A DNA stretch of 64,000 bases from contig JACKCN010000002.1 in assembly GCA_020634015.1 (NCBI GenBank), positions 1-64,000 on the forward strand, given 5' to 3'. The position numbers and the translations under genes were made by a program. Shown here in pieces: positions 8,706 to 17,300 of this stretch. Within the stretch, counting starts at the first letter, position 1; every line of letters starts with the position of its first letter. Below the pieces are notes generated by a model. It was not told where the DNA came from. It worked only from the letters and a program-made list of their open reading frames with translations, and did no database searches. This DNA is from Candidatus Delongbacteria bacterium (lineage in GTDB: Bacteria; CAIWAD01).

Positions 8706-9218
8706 ATGGGAACCACATGCCATCCACTGGCTTTGGCCGGGTTGGGAGTGCTGCTGGCCAGCTCCGCGGTTCTGGCGGGTGCACCCTATCGCGATGCGCC
8801 GTCCCGCACCGGCCTTTCGGGAATCGTGCTCAATCCGGGCACCTCGTTCAATCGGGGCATTTCTCCCCTGTTCGACCCTTCGCGCACCCAGTGGAGCCAC
8901 AGCCTGAGCTACGGGATGGCCAGTGGCGGGGGCGGCAGCGTGGGGCAGGGACTGTTCATGAATTCAATGGACATGCGTCTGGGGCAGCGCACCGATTTCA
9001 AGTTGCACATGGGCGTGCTCAACACCACCTACAACAGCTACAATCCCGCGGCAACGGGCAGTGATCTGGTTGGAGGAGCCGAATTCATGTGGAGCCCGAC
9101 CGACAATCTGCACCTCCAGGTCGGCGTGTTCCGCGGCATGGGCTCGCCCACGACACCCTGGTCGCCCTGGTCGGGATCCAGCGGCCTTGGATACAGTGGT
9201 TTTCGCGGCGGAGAATGA
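8706..9218 (+). CDS. Secreted protein of unknown function
   Basis: A 170-residue protein with a signal peptide of about 25 residues (hydrophobic core LALAGLGVLLASSAVLAGA). The mature part is rich in Gly, Ser and aromatic residues and ends in Gly-rich SGLGYSGFRGGE. Alternating strands (WSHSLSYGMA, TDFKLHMGVL, DNLHLQVGVFRGM) suggest a small beta-barrel or beta-sandwich at the outer membrane. The start at 8706 is chosen because the upstream in-frame extension to 8643 would put charged residues ahead of the signal peptide. Family not recognised. Confidence 0.65.
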   Translation: MGTTCHPLALAGLGVLLASSAVLAGAPYRDAPSRTGLSGIVLNPGTSFNRGISPLFDPSRTQWSHSLSYGMASGGGGSVGQGLFMNSMDMRLGQRTDFKLHMGVLNTTYNSYNPAATGSDLVGGAEFMWSPTDNLHLQVGVFRGMGSPTTPWSPWSGSSGLGYSGFRGGE

Positions 9219-9307
9219 CACACCGGAATTGCTGTCCATCCTCGTCTTGTCCTTGCCCGCCGTTCTGGCTCGTGCGGGCCCCGTTCAACAGAATCAATCC
9301 AACCGGC

Positions 9308-9335
9308 TGAGCGGCTTCTGGTCGCTCACTTTTTT
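9308..9335 (+). terminator. Short hairpin with T run
   Basis: TGAGCG (9308-9313) / CGCTCA (9323-9328) is followed by six T (9330-9335), 12 bp before the next start. It plausibly ends the transcript of the secreted-protein gene. Confidence 0.55.
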
Positions 9336-9346
9336 GTGTGGGAGCC

Positions 9347-10039
9347 ATGTCATTCAAGCGTGATGCCGATTCGGGAAACCCCACCGGTGCCAGTCGATCC
9401 CGTCAGGGGAATCACAACTTTCTGCTGATCCTGTGTACCACAAGTTGCCTGCTGAACACCCTGCTGCTTCTGCTGCTGCTGTTCCGTGGGCAGCCACCGC
9501 TGTCGGCGGCCCAGCAGGTAAGCCAGGAATCACAGCCGGTTCACGAAGCCCTCACGAGTGAGAGTTCCCCACCGGAACGTGCTGGCGAAACCGTGGCGGA
9601 GGCCGTGATCGACAGTGTGGGCGGGATTCCCGATTCGCTGCTGGCCGATCACGTGGACGCGCCCACCGAGTCCGTCGCGCTCGCGGAAACGCCCGCCCCG
9701 ACGGTTGCACCACCGCCCGTGATCAAGCGCTCGAGCATCCGGATCCAGGTGCTGAACGCGACCAATGTGTCCAAACTGGCGGCCCGGGGCGGAGAGACCC
9801 TCAGCCGCAAGGGCTACGATGTGCGTGAGACGGGCAATTCCCAGCGGGAACGCGGCGGGAACACGCGCGTGTACAGCCGGATCCAGGATACCGCCGCCGC
9901 TCTCCAGGTGGCCAGTGATCTGGGGCTGGGTTCCGAGCGGGTAAGCCTGAAGCCCGACCGGGAGCTGGTGGATGTGGACGTGACTGTGGTGATCGGTGTC
10001 GATCATCGCACCATCGGCGCACTGGGCGCCGGCAACTGA
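9347..10039 (+). CDS. LytR C-terminal domain protein, membrane-anchored
   Basis: A 230-residue protein with one transmembrane helix (about residues 25-46, run of leucines), a proline/glutamate-rich linker, and a C-terminal LytR_C domain (about 128-225). The domain is marked by IRIQVLNATNVSKLAARGG, YDVRETGN and VDVTVVIGVDH. The domain occurs at the C-terminus of LytR-CpsA-Psr cell-wall ligases but also alone in proteins next to rsfS, as here; the catalytic LCP domain is absent. The ATG at 9347 sits only 2 nt after GGAG; a GTG at 9338 is the alternative start. Likely cell-envelope related; exact role unknown. Confidence 0.75.
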   Translation: MSFKRDADSGNPTGASRSRQGNHNFLLILCTTSCLLNTLLLLLLLFRGQPPLSAAQQVSQESQPVHEALTSESSPPERAGETVAEAVIDSVGGIPDSLLADHVDAPTESVALAETPAPTVAPPPVIKRSSIRIQVLNATNVSKLAARGGETLSRKGYDVRETGNSQRERGGNTRVYSRIQDTAAALQVASDLGLGSERVSLKPDRELVDVDVTVVIGVDHRTIGALGAGN

Positions 10040-10053
10040 AGCGGGAGTCTGTC

Positions 10054-10494
10054 TTGAAGAGTATCTATCTGGCCCGTCGCCTTGCGCGCATGGCCTGGGC
10101 CAAGAAAGCGGAAGACATTGTGCTGCTGGACGTGCGCGGCCTGTCCGATGTCTCCGATTTTCTGGTGATCTGCACCGGCAGCGTGGGTCTGCACGTGCGC
10201 GCGATCACCGATTTCGTGGTGGATCAGGCCCGCGAACTGGGCGAGCGCGTTTACATCACCGAGAAGGACTCGGACGAGTGGATGATCGCCGACTTCGTCA
10301 CGGTGGCCTTCCATTGTTTCCAGCCCGCGAAGCGGGAGTATTACGATCTGGAACGCCTCTGGCGGGACGGCATCCGCATGCCTGTGGATGAGGAAACCGG
10401 TACGGCGATGAGCCTGAAGGATGCCCAGGACCAGGCGGAGGCGCGTCGCAAGACGGCCGATGCTCCCGGCAAGAAGAGGAGTGCCCAGGGGTGA
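10054..10494 (+). CDS. rsfS: Ribosomal silencing factor RsfS
   Basis: Binds ribosomal protein L14 and blocks joining of the subunits under starvation (Iojap/RsfS family). The 146-residue product has the family core: AEDIVLLDVRGLSDVSDFLV, then DSDEWMIADFVTVAFH and a YYDLERLW motif, followed by a charged, probably disordered tail of about 35 residues. The start is a TTG at 10054 with GGGAG at 10043-10047. It overlaps the following kinase start by 4 bases (GTGA). Confidence 0.92.
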   Translation: MKSIYLARRLARMAWAKKAEDIVLLDVRGLSDVSDFLVICTGSVGLHVRAITDFVVDQARELGERVYITEKDSDEWMIADFVTVAFHCFQPAKREYYDLERLWRDGIRMPVDEETGTAMSLKDAQDQAEARRKTADAPGKKRSAQG

Positions 10495-11408
10495 GCAAGA
10501 GCATTTTGGTGGTGGGATCGACGGCCCTCGACTCGGTGGAGACCGTGGCCGGTCGGGTGGACGACGCGCTGGGTGGCAGCGCCTTTTTCTTTTCGGCGGC
10601 CGCCAGCCTGCTGGCACCCGTGGGACTGGTGGGCGTGGTCGGAGGGGACTTCCCCCGCGACGAAATCAACTTTCTGGCCGAGCGCGGTGTGAACCTGGAC
10701 GGGCTCGAAACGGTGCCCGGCGGGCTCACCTTCCGCTGGGGCGGACGCTACCACGAGAACATGAATGATCGCACCACCCTCTTCACCGACCTGAATGTCT
10801 TCGAGAGCTTTGACCCGCACATTCCCCACGACCAGCGCAGCGCTCCGGTGCTGTTTCTGGCCAATATCCAGCCCACCTTGCAGCTGAACGTGCTGGATCA
10901 GATGATCGGACCGGAGCTGGTCGTGACCGACACGATGAATCTCTGGATCAACCTGGCGCGTCCGGAGCTGCTGGAAGTGGTGCGCCGCACGGGCATCTTC
11001 ATCGTCAACGACGAGGAAGCCCGCATGCTCACCGGCGAAACCTCGCCTCTGCGCGGGGCACAGGCCCTGCAGGCGATGGGGCCGCATACCGTGATCGTCA
11101 AGAAGGGCGAGCATGGAGCCCTGATGGTGGGCCCCGAAGGCCGGCTGTTCTCGATGCCCGCCTGGCCGCTGGCCGACATCACCGACCCCACGGGTGCCGG
11201 CGATACCTTCGCCGGCGGTTTCGTGGGCAGCCTGGCCCACGATGGTGCCTGGGGCTGGAGCCAGCTTTGCCGGGCGATGGCCTGGGGCAGCGCGATGGCC
11301 AGCTTCTGCGTCCAGGACTTCTCGGTGAATCGTCTGCGTACCCTGGACCTTGCCCAGGCCCGCGAGCGCTTCGAGGGCTTCAGGGCTCTCACCACCATTC
11401 CTGCCTGA
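10491..11408 (+). CDS. PfkB-family carbohydrate/nucleoside kinase
   Basis: A 305-residue ribokinase-fold kinase. It shows the N-terminal GSTALDSVE region, the Gly-rich GGSAFFFSAAA, and the C-terminal anion-hole/catalytic signature DPTGAGDTFAGGFVG (about residues 230-244) with the catalytic Asp in GAGD. The family includes ribokinase, adenosine kinase and many sugar kinases. The HENMNDRTTLFTDLNVF segment resembles adenosine-kinase-like members but does not fix the substrate. GTG start overlapping rsfS; mtnA follows after 10 bp, so a role tied to methylthioribose or adenosine salvage is an inference from position only. Confidence 0.85.
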   Translation: MSKSILVVGSTALDSVETVAGRVDDALGGSAFFFSAAASLLAPVGLVGVVGGDFPRDEINFLAERGVNLDGLETVPGGLTFRWGGRYHENMNDRTTLFTDLNVFESFDPHIPHDQRSAPVLFLANIQPTLQLNVLDQMIGPELVVTDTMNLWINLARPELLEVVRRTGIFIVNDEEARMLTGETSPLRGAQALQAMGPHTVIVKKGEHGALMVGPEGRLFSMPAWPLADITDPTGAGDTFAGGFVGSLAHDGAWGWSQLCRAMAWGSAMASFCVQDFSVNRLRTLDLAQARERFEGFRALTTIPA

Positions 11409-11418
11409 GGAAATCCAG

Positions 11419-12483
11419 ATGCCCTCATCCCCCGTGCCTCTGCTGGGGCTGTCTCCGCTTGAATGGCGTGACGCCCGCATCTGGCTGGTGGATCAGTCCT
11501 CCCTGCCCGGCACCCTGCAGGAACTCCCGATCAGCGACTGCGAACGCCTGGTGCAGGCGATCCAGCGCCTGGAGATCCGGGGTGCTCCGGCTCTTGGTCT
11601 GGCGGGCGCCTGGGGAGTCGCGTTGGCCTGTCATCAGGCCTTGCCACAACGTGCATTCAAAGCGGAGGTCAGGCACTGGGCCGCCCGTTTGCGGGCCGCA
11701 CGCCCCACGGCGGTCAACCTGGTCTGGGCCGTCGATCGCGTCATGGCCCGACTGGACCAGGAAGCCGATGGAACCTGCTGGCCCGCTCTGGCAGTAGAAG
11801 AGGCCGGCCGCATCCAGGCAGAAGACCGACAGGCCTGTCATGATCTCTGCACGCATGCGCTGGACTGGATTGTGGATGGATGCTGGCTGACGATCTGCAA
11901 TGCCGGGCCTCTGGCCACCAGCGGCATCGGCACGGCGCAAGGAGCCCTGCTGAGGGCCCACGCCGAAGGACGCCGGATCGAGGTGCTGGCCTGCGAGACC
12001 CGTCCGCTGTTGCAGGGAGCGCGGTTGACCACCTGGGAAATGCAGCGGGCAAACGTGCCCTGCCGCCTGATCACCGACAGCATGGCCGCGGCGGCCATGC
12101 GCCAACTGGAGGTCAAGGGAGTGATCGTGGGAGCTGACAGGATCGCCGCCAACGGGGATACTGCCAACAAGGTGGGAAGCTACAGTCTTGCCCTTGCCGC
12201 CAGATTCCACCAAATTCCGTTCCTCGTTGCAGCGCCCGAAAGCAGCCGCGATCCGCAGTGTCCGCAGGGAATCGACATCCCGATCGAAGAACGCGATCCC
12301 GCCGAGGTGCGGGGCTTTGCCTGTCATGGCTGGGATCCGGTTCGCTGGGCCCCCGGGGACGTCGCCTGCTGGAATCCGGCATTCGATGTGATTCCCGCTG
12401 AACTGATCACCGCCATCATCACTGAAAAAGGTGCCACCCGGCCAACCTCTCACCGGGGTGCCGGACATCCCCACAAGGACTGA
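11419..12483 (+). CDS. mtnA: S-methyl-5-thioribose-1-phosphate isomerase
   Basis: Converts methylthioribose-1-phosphate to methylthioribulose-1-phosphate in methionine salvage; homologous to the eIF2B alpha/beta/delta fold. The 354-residue protein shows RLEIRGAPALGLAGAWGVAL, the catalytic cysteine region TICNAGPLATSGIGTAQGAL, ETRPLLQGARLT, the catalytic aspartate in VGADRIAANGDTANKVGSY, and PIEERDPAEVRG. Start at 11419 with GAGGAA at 11407-11412. No other mtn gene is in the window. The aIF2B-like relatives ribose-1,5-bisphosphate isomerase are shorter, so MtnA is favoured. Confidence 0.93.
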   Translation: MPSSPVPLLGLSPLEWRDARIWLVDQSSLPGTLQELPISDCERLVQAIQRLEIRGAPALGLAGAWGVALACHQALPQRAFKAEVRHWAARLRAARPTAVNLVWAVDRVMARLDQEADGTCWPALAVEEAGRIQAEDRQACHDLCTHALDWIVDGCWLTICNAGPLATSGIGTAQGALLRAHAEGRRIEVLACETRPLLQGARLTTWEMQRANVPCRLITDSMAAAAMRQLEVKGVIVGADRIAANGDTANKVGSYSLALAARFHQIPFLVAAPESSRDPQCPQGIDIPIEERDPAEVRGFACHGWDPVRWAPGDVACWNPAFDVIPAELITAIITEKGATRPTSHRGAGHPHKD

Positions 12484-12487
12484 TGCC

Positions 12488-13654
12488 ATGAAACGCACGA
12501 TCATCACCCTGGCCCTGCTGGGCCTCATGAGTCTGCAGGGCTTTGCCAAGTCGATGGAGCAGACCAGCGCTCTCATCTATTACAAGCAGGGCGATTACAC
12601 CAAGGCCCTCGAGTTCGCCGAGGCCGGTCGCGACAAACACGTTCAGGAAGCTCCCTTGTATTCGCTGTTGGTGGAGCTCTACGCTCGCCAGGACCGCTTT
12701 ACCGAGATGAACGAGGCCTACAAGCTGATCTCCAGCGTGTCGGACACGGAGAAGAACATCCAGAAGGCACTGAAATCGGCGGACCAGGTCATTGGCAAGA
12801 TCTGGGTCCCCAACTTCAATCAGGGCGTGGAAAATCTGACCAAGGCCAACGAGCAGTTCGAAGCTCATGATACCACGGCCTGCCGCGCCAGCTACGACCA
12901 GGCGATCGCCGGATTCGTTCAGGCTCTCAAGATCAAGCCCGAAGATCATCCCACGCGCAAGGCGCTGGCCAACACCTGGCGAACCTCGTGTTACACCTAT
13001 CCGCGCGAGGAGCAGTTGCGCCGCGTTGGGGAATCCGTGGCGATCTGGCAGAGCATGCTGGACGAGCACCCCGATTCCTCGGCCTTCCAGCTCGAAATCG
13101 TCAAGTTGTGGGACATTCCCCGCGAATCACGCAAGACCATCGAGGCGGCGGATCTGTACACCGAGCACTTCGGTGAGAACAGTGAAGTACTCAAGCTGGC
13201 CGGCTACGCCCACTCGGAACTGGCCAATGACGAATCCGACGAGGCCCAGAAGAAGGCACTCAAGCTTGAAGCCATTGAGTACATGCAGCGTGCCCTGTCC
13301 CTGGACCCGACCGATCCCGACCTGAGTTTCGACATGGCCTTCCTGTATGGCCAGCTCAACGATTTCGAGAAGTCGCTGTCGCAGTACACGGCCACCCTGG
13401 CCCTGCCGGGCCTCGATCCCGAACTGACCTTCGAGTGTCACAAGCAGATGGGGCTGGTGGCCCTGATGGCCTCGCAGGAAAGCGATGACGAGAGCTGGCT
13501 CGAGCGCAGCATCGCCGCCTACGAGAAGGCCTATGCGCTCAAGCCGGAAAGTGCCCATGTGCGCAACAACCTGGGCATTGCCCTCCTGCGCCTGGGAGCG
13601 GCGCGCGGTGACGCGGAGATGATTGGACGTGGCAACGGGCTGATCGGAGGCTGA
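12488..13654 (+). CDS. Exported TPR-repeat protein
   Basis: 388 residues with an N-terminal signal peptide (hydrophobic stretch IITLALLGLMSLQGFA, cleavage near residue 18) and multiple TPR-like helical hairpins. Examples are LIYYKQGDYTKALEFAEAG near the mature N-terminus, then about 140-170, 240-275 (EYMQRALSLDPTDPDLSFD), and 340-375 (SIAAYEKAYALKPESAHVRN). TPR arrays are protein-binding scaffolds, here probably periplasmic. It starts 4 bp after the mtnA stop and ends 7 bp before uppS, so it belongs to this operon. Partner unknown; an envelope-biogenesis role fits its position between mtnA and uppS/TamB. Confidence 0.75.
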   Translation: MKRTIITLALLGLMSLQGFAKSMEQTSALIYYKQGDYTKALEFAEAGRDKHVQEAPLYSLLVELYARQDRFTEMNEAYKLISSVSDTEKNIQKALKSADQVIGKIWVPNFNQGVENLTKANEQFEAHDTTACRASYDQAIAGFVQALKIKPEDHPTRKALANTWRTSCYTYPREEQLRRVGESVAIWQSMLDEHPDSSAFQLEIVKLWDIPRESRKTIEAADLYTEHFGENSEVLKLAGYAHSELANDESDEAQKKALKLEAIEYMQRALSLDPTDPDLSFDMAFLYGQLNDFEKSLSQYTATLALPGLDPELTFECHKQMGLVALMASQESDDESWLERSIAAYEKAYALKPESAHVRNNLGIALLRLGAARGDAEMIGRGNGLIGG

Positions 13655-13661
13655 GAGACAG

Positions 13662-14378
13662 TTGGCTGCCGGAGCGTTCCAGGATCTGCCCGTCCACGTG
13701 GCGGTGATCATGGATGGCAACGGCCGCTGGGCGAAGTCCCGGGGGCTGCAACGGGTTGCGGGTCATCGGGAAGGTGTCAACTCGGTGCGCGAGCTGGTGG
13801 AAGTGGCGGGCGAGCTGGGCATTGGCTATCTCACCCTGTATACATTCAGCTCGGAAAACTGGGAACGCCCCAAGGCCGAAGTCTCCGCCCTGATGAACCT
13901 GCTGCTGAACACCATCCGCAAGGAGGTCAACCGCCTGCACGCCAGCAATGTGCAGGTGCGCGCCCTGGGGTTTCTGGAACACCTGCCCTCCGGGCCCCGC
14001 CAGGGGCTGACCGAGGCCATCGAGAAAACCCGCGACAATACGGGTCTGGTGCTGAGCCTGGCCCTTTCCTATGGCTCACGTCAGGAGATTGCCCACGCCA
14101 TCAACCGGATCATCGCCGACGGCCACAAGCAGGTCGATGAAGCGCTGATTTCCCGCTACCTCTTCACGGCCGACCTGCCCGATCCGGACCTGCTGATCCG
14201 CACGGGAGGCGAGTACCGTCTCTCCAATTTTCTGCTCTGGCAACTGGCGTACACCGAAATCTACGTGTGTGACCGTCCCTGGCCCGAGTTCCGCCGTCAG
14301 CAGTTCATGGATGCGCTGAAGGTCTACGGCAACCGCGAACGGCGCTTCGGCAGGACTTCCGAACAGCTTCAGACATGA
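13662..14378 (+). CDS. uppS: Undecaprenyl diphosphate synthase
   Basis: Cis-prenyltransferase adding eight isopentenyl units to farnesyl diphosphate to make the C55 carrier lipid for peptidoglycan and surface polysaccharides. The 238-residue length is normal. Signature HVAVIMDGNGRWAK near the N-terminus (catalytic Asp in MDG), followed by GHREGVNSVRE, YTFSSENWERP, and the C-terminal LLIRTGGEYRLSNFLLWQ with WPEF. The start is a TTG at 13662 (GGAGG at 13646-13650). It overlaps the TamB-like gene by 4 bases (ATGA). Confidence 0.96.
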   Translation: MAAGAFQDLPVHVAVIMDGNGRWAKSRGLQRVAGHREGVNSVRELVEVAGELGIGYLTLYTFSSENWERPKAEVSALMNLLLNTIRKEVNRLHASNVQVRALGFLEHLPSGPRQGLTEAIEKTRDNTGLVLSLALSYGSRQEIAHAINRIIADGHKQVDEALISRYLFTADLPDPDLLIRTGGEYRLSNFLLWQLAYTEIYVCDRPWPEFRRQQFMDALKVYGNRERRFGRTSEQLQT

Positions 14379-17300
14379 AACCCCGCCGCTGGGTGCTTGT
14401 GAGCACACTGGTCCTGCTGCTGGTGGGCACGTTGCTCACCGGGGCCTGGTACCTGCTGGACATGCCCGAGCGACTGCGCCTGCAACTGCTGTCCGGCATG
14501 GAGCGCGCGGGTCTGCGTGATGCCAATCTCGAGCAGGTGCTGCCGCGCCTGATGGGTCTGGAACTGCGTGGCCTGACCTTTGCCAGTGCCGACACGACGG
14601 TGCACGTGGAGTGCCAGCGTGTCACCGTGACCGTGTCACCCGTCCGCTGGATGCTGAATCCCCGCCAGACTCTCTCCCTGATCAACAGCATTCGTCTCGA
14701 CAAGCCACGCCTGTTCTGGCGCCCCGGCTCCGGCCGGAGCACGGACGCGGGCTTTTCCTTCGAACTGGACAGCATGGTCGGGGAAGAACTGCGTCGGCTG
14801 CTGCCCACCGTGCCGCGGATCCGTCTCACGGATGGCTCGCTGGTTCTGGTTGGCCAGGGCTGGAACCTGGCCCTGCTGGATCATCTGGAAGGATTGGTCT
14901 GGCACAGCGAGCATCACCTCGAAGTGCTGGTGGAAAGTGATGTGCCACGCGGTTCGCTGGCGGCGTCCGACACGCCGGGGGCCGAGTCCCGTGGCTTGAA
15001 ACTGCGGGTGGACCTTGAACCGGAAAGTCTGGATGGGGAGTTCCGCCTGGATGTCCAGCAGCTGCGTCTGGGCAGTCAGCTGCTTCCCGGGCTGGATCGG
15101 CACCTGACGGGAGAGCTGCACGCCCGGGCGTCCCTCTATGGGCGGCTCCAGGCCGGAGTGCTGGACAGTCTGTCCGGTGGTGGCGAACTGGATGCGCCCC
15201 GACTGAAGGTGACCGGCCTGGATTCCCTGCTGGATTTCAGGGCGGAGATGGAGCTGGATCGCCACGAGTTTCGACTGCTGTCCGCCGAACTGCAGTGTGC
15301 GGGCCAGACGCTGGTGGGGCAAGGCAGCGTGGACCGCGAGTATCACCTGGACTGGACGCTGCACGAACTGCAGCTGGCGAAACTGGCCTCGATCCTGCCA
15401 GCCGGAATCATCCAGAGTGATCTTTCCGGCAAGCTGAATCTGGCACTGTCGCTGCGCGGTGCCCTGAAATCCCCGGGCCTGCGCGCGGAGATGGATGGCC
15501 AGCTGGTCCTGGACGGAGTCACCTGTGATGCCTTCGGAGTTCGGGTAGCGGGCGGATTGGACAGTCTGGTCGTGAGCGATCTGCGTGCCAGCGGCCCCCG
15601 TGGGACGATTCGCGGTTCGGGCCTGGTGAAGCCGTGGCTCTCGTCGCCCAGAACGGTGCTGGAACTGAATCTGGATCTGCCACTTGCCCAGGGCACGGGA
15701 GCTGCCAGCCTGCTGCGCGCGGATCAGGCACTGGAGCTGCTGGCGGTGCTGCAACTGGACTCAGAGGGGCCTCGTGTACACTTCACGGGAACCCTGGGAC
15801 GTGATCCCGTGGCCCTGCATCTGATCGGCCAGTGGCGCGATCAGGTACTGAGCTGCCAGTTCCTGGACACTTCCCAGAACGCGACCGGCAATCTGGAACT
15901 GTCGACCAGCGCAGGCCTGCCCCGGCTGCATCTGGAGCTTGCCGAACTGCTGGACCCGTTGCGGGCCCTGCTAGCCGACTCACACCCGCTGCCAACGCAC
16001 ACCGGATTGTCACTCACGCTTGACCGACAGGGCAGCCAGTGGTTCCTGGATCTGGGCCTGCAGAGCCCAACGGCCTCCGGTCAGATCAGTGGCCAGCTGG
16101 CGACGTCCGGCACGGGCGCCCTCGCTTTCGACGGCATGTTTGACGGCCAGACCCGTTTCAACGACCCCCTGGAAGGCAGTGTGTCCTTGAGGCTTGAGGA
16201 TCAGCGTCTGGAGCTGGACAGTCTGCGCCTGCTGAACAGTCTGGTGCTCACCGGGGGCCTGAATCTGGCCACCCGCGATTACCGGCTGGAACTGGACTCC
16301 GGGCCGCTGCCCCTGCGCACCCTGATGAACCTGCTTCCCCGCGAGGAAGCGGCCCCCGAGATGGGGCAGGTGACATTGCTGCTGGCCGGCGAAGGCAATC
16401 TGGACGATCCGGGCCTGCGGGGCGCGATTGACTACAGCCTGCAACTTCCCGACAGCAGTCTGTTGCGCTGGTGGTCGCCGCTGGAGATGAGCATGCACTG
16501 GATCCATGCCCCGGGAGGACAACTGCGTCTGGGGCTGACCGATCTGGCCCGCACGGAGATCGGGTTCGCGCCCGACCTGAGCACGGGTGCCGGGCAGCTC
16601 TGGCTGGATGAACTGGAGCTGTCCAGCCTGCTGCCCAGGAACCCCTACAAGCTGTCGGGACAGATCATGGGGCAGGCGCGCCTGCGTCTGGATCACGGCA
16701 AACCCCGCCTGATGCTGGCCGAACTGGACATGGCCCGGCCCTCGGGAATCGGGCTCAGCTTCGACCGCTTGAGCGTGCGTGCCTCACAGCTCCCCACGCC
16801 CGATGAGGATGGCCGCCCCGTGATCCAGCTGGACAGTCTGGTCCTCAGGCGTGATGGCATCGAGCCGCTGACCCTGCGAGTCGAGGGGCAACTGCCCACC
16901 GAGCGTGAGGCCGAAATGGACCTGAACGCCACGCTCTCGGGCAATCTCTTCCAGCTGGTGGCCCGGGAGAACACATTCATCGAAGCGGGTCAGGGCCGAA
17001 CCGACGCCCAGGTGCGCATCACGGGCACGCCGGCCAATCCTCTGGTGCTGGACGGCAACCTGACGCTGAGCAATGGACGCCTTGATCTGGAATCCGTGTT
17101 CACCCGGGTGCGGGATCTCAATCTGGACCTGCGACTGGTGGATGGCGAGCTGGAGATCCGCCGCTGCGAGTTCCATTCCGGCAAGGGCAGCGTACGGATC
17201 CGCAATCGGCCGGGTTGGGTCACGGAGTCCGGCGAGGAACTGCAGCCCTGGCAGATCTTCGGTACCAACCTGGGTGTGCTTGAAGTGCAAATGGGCGATC

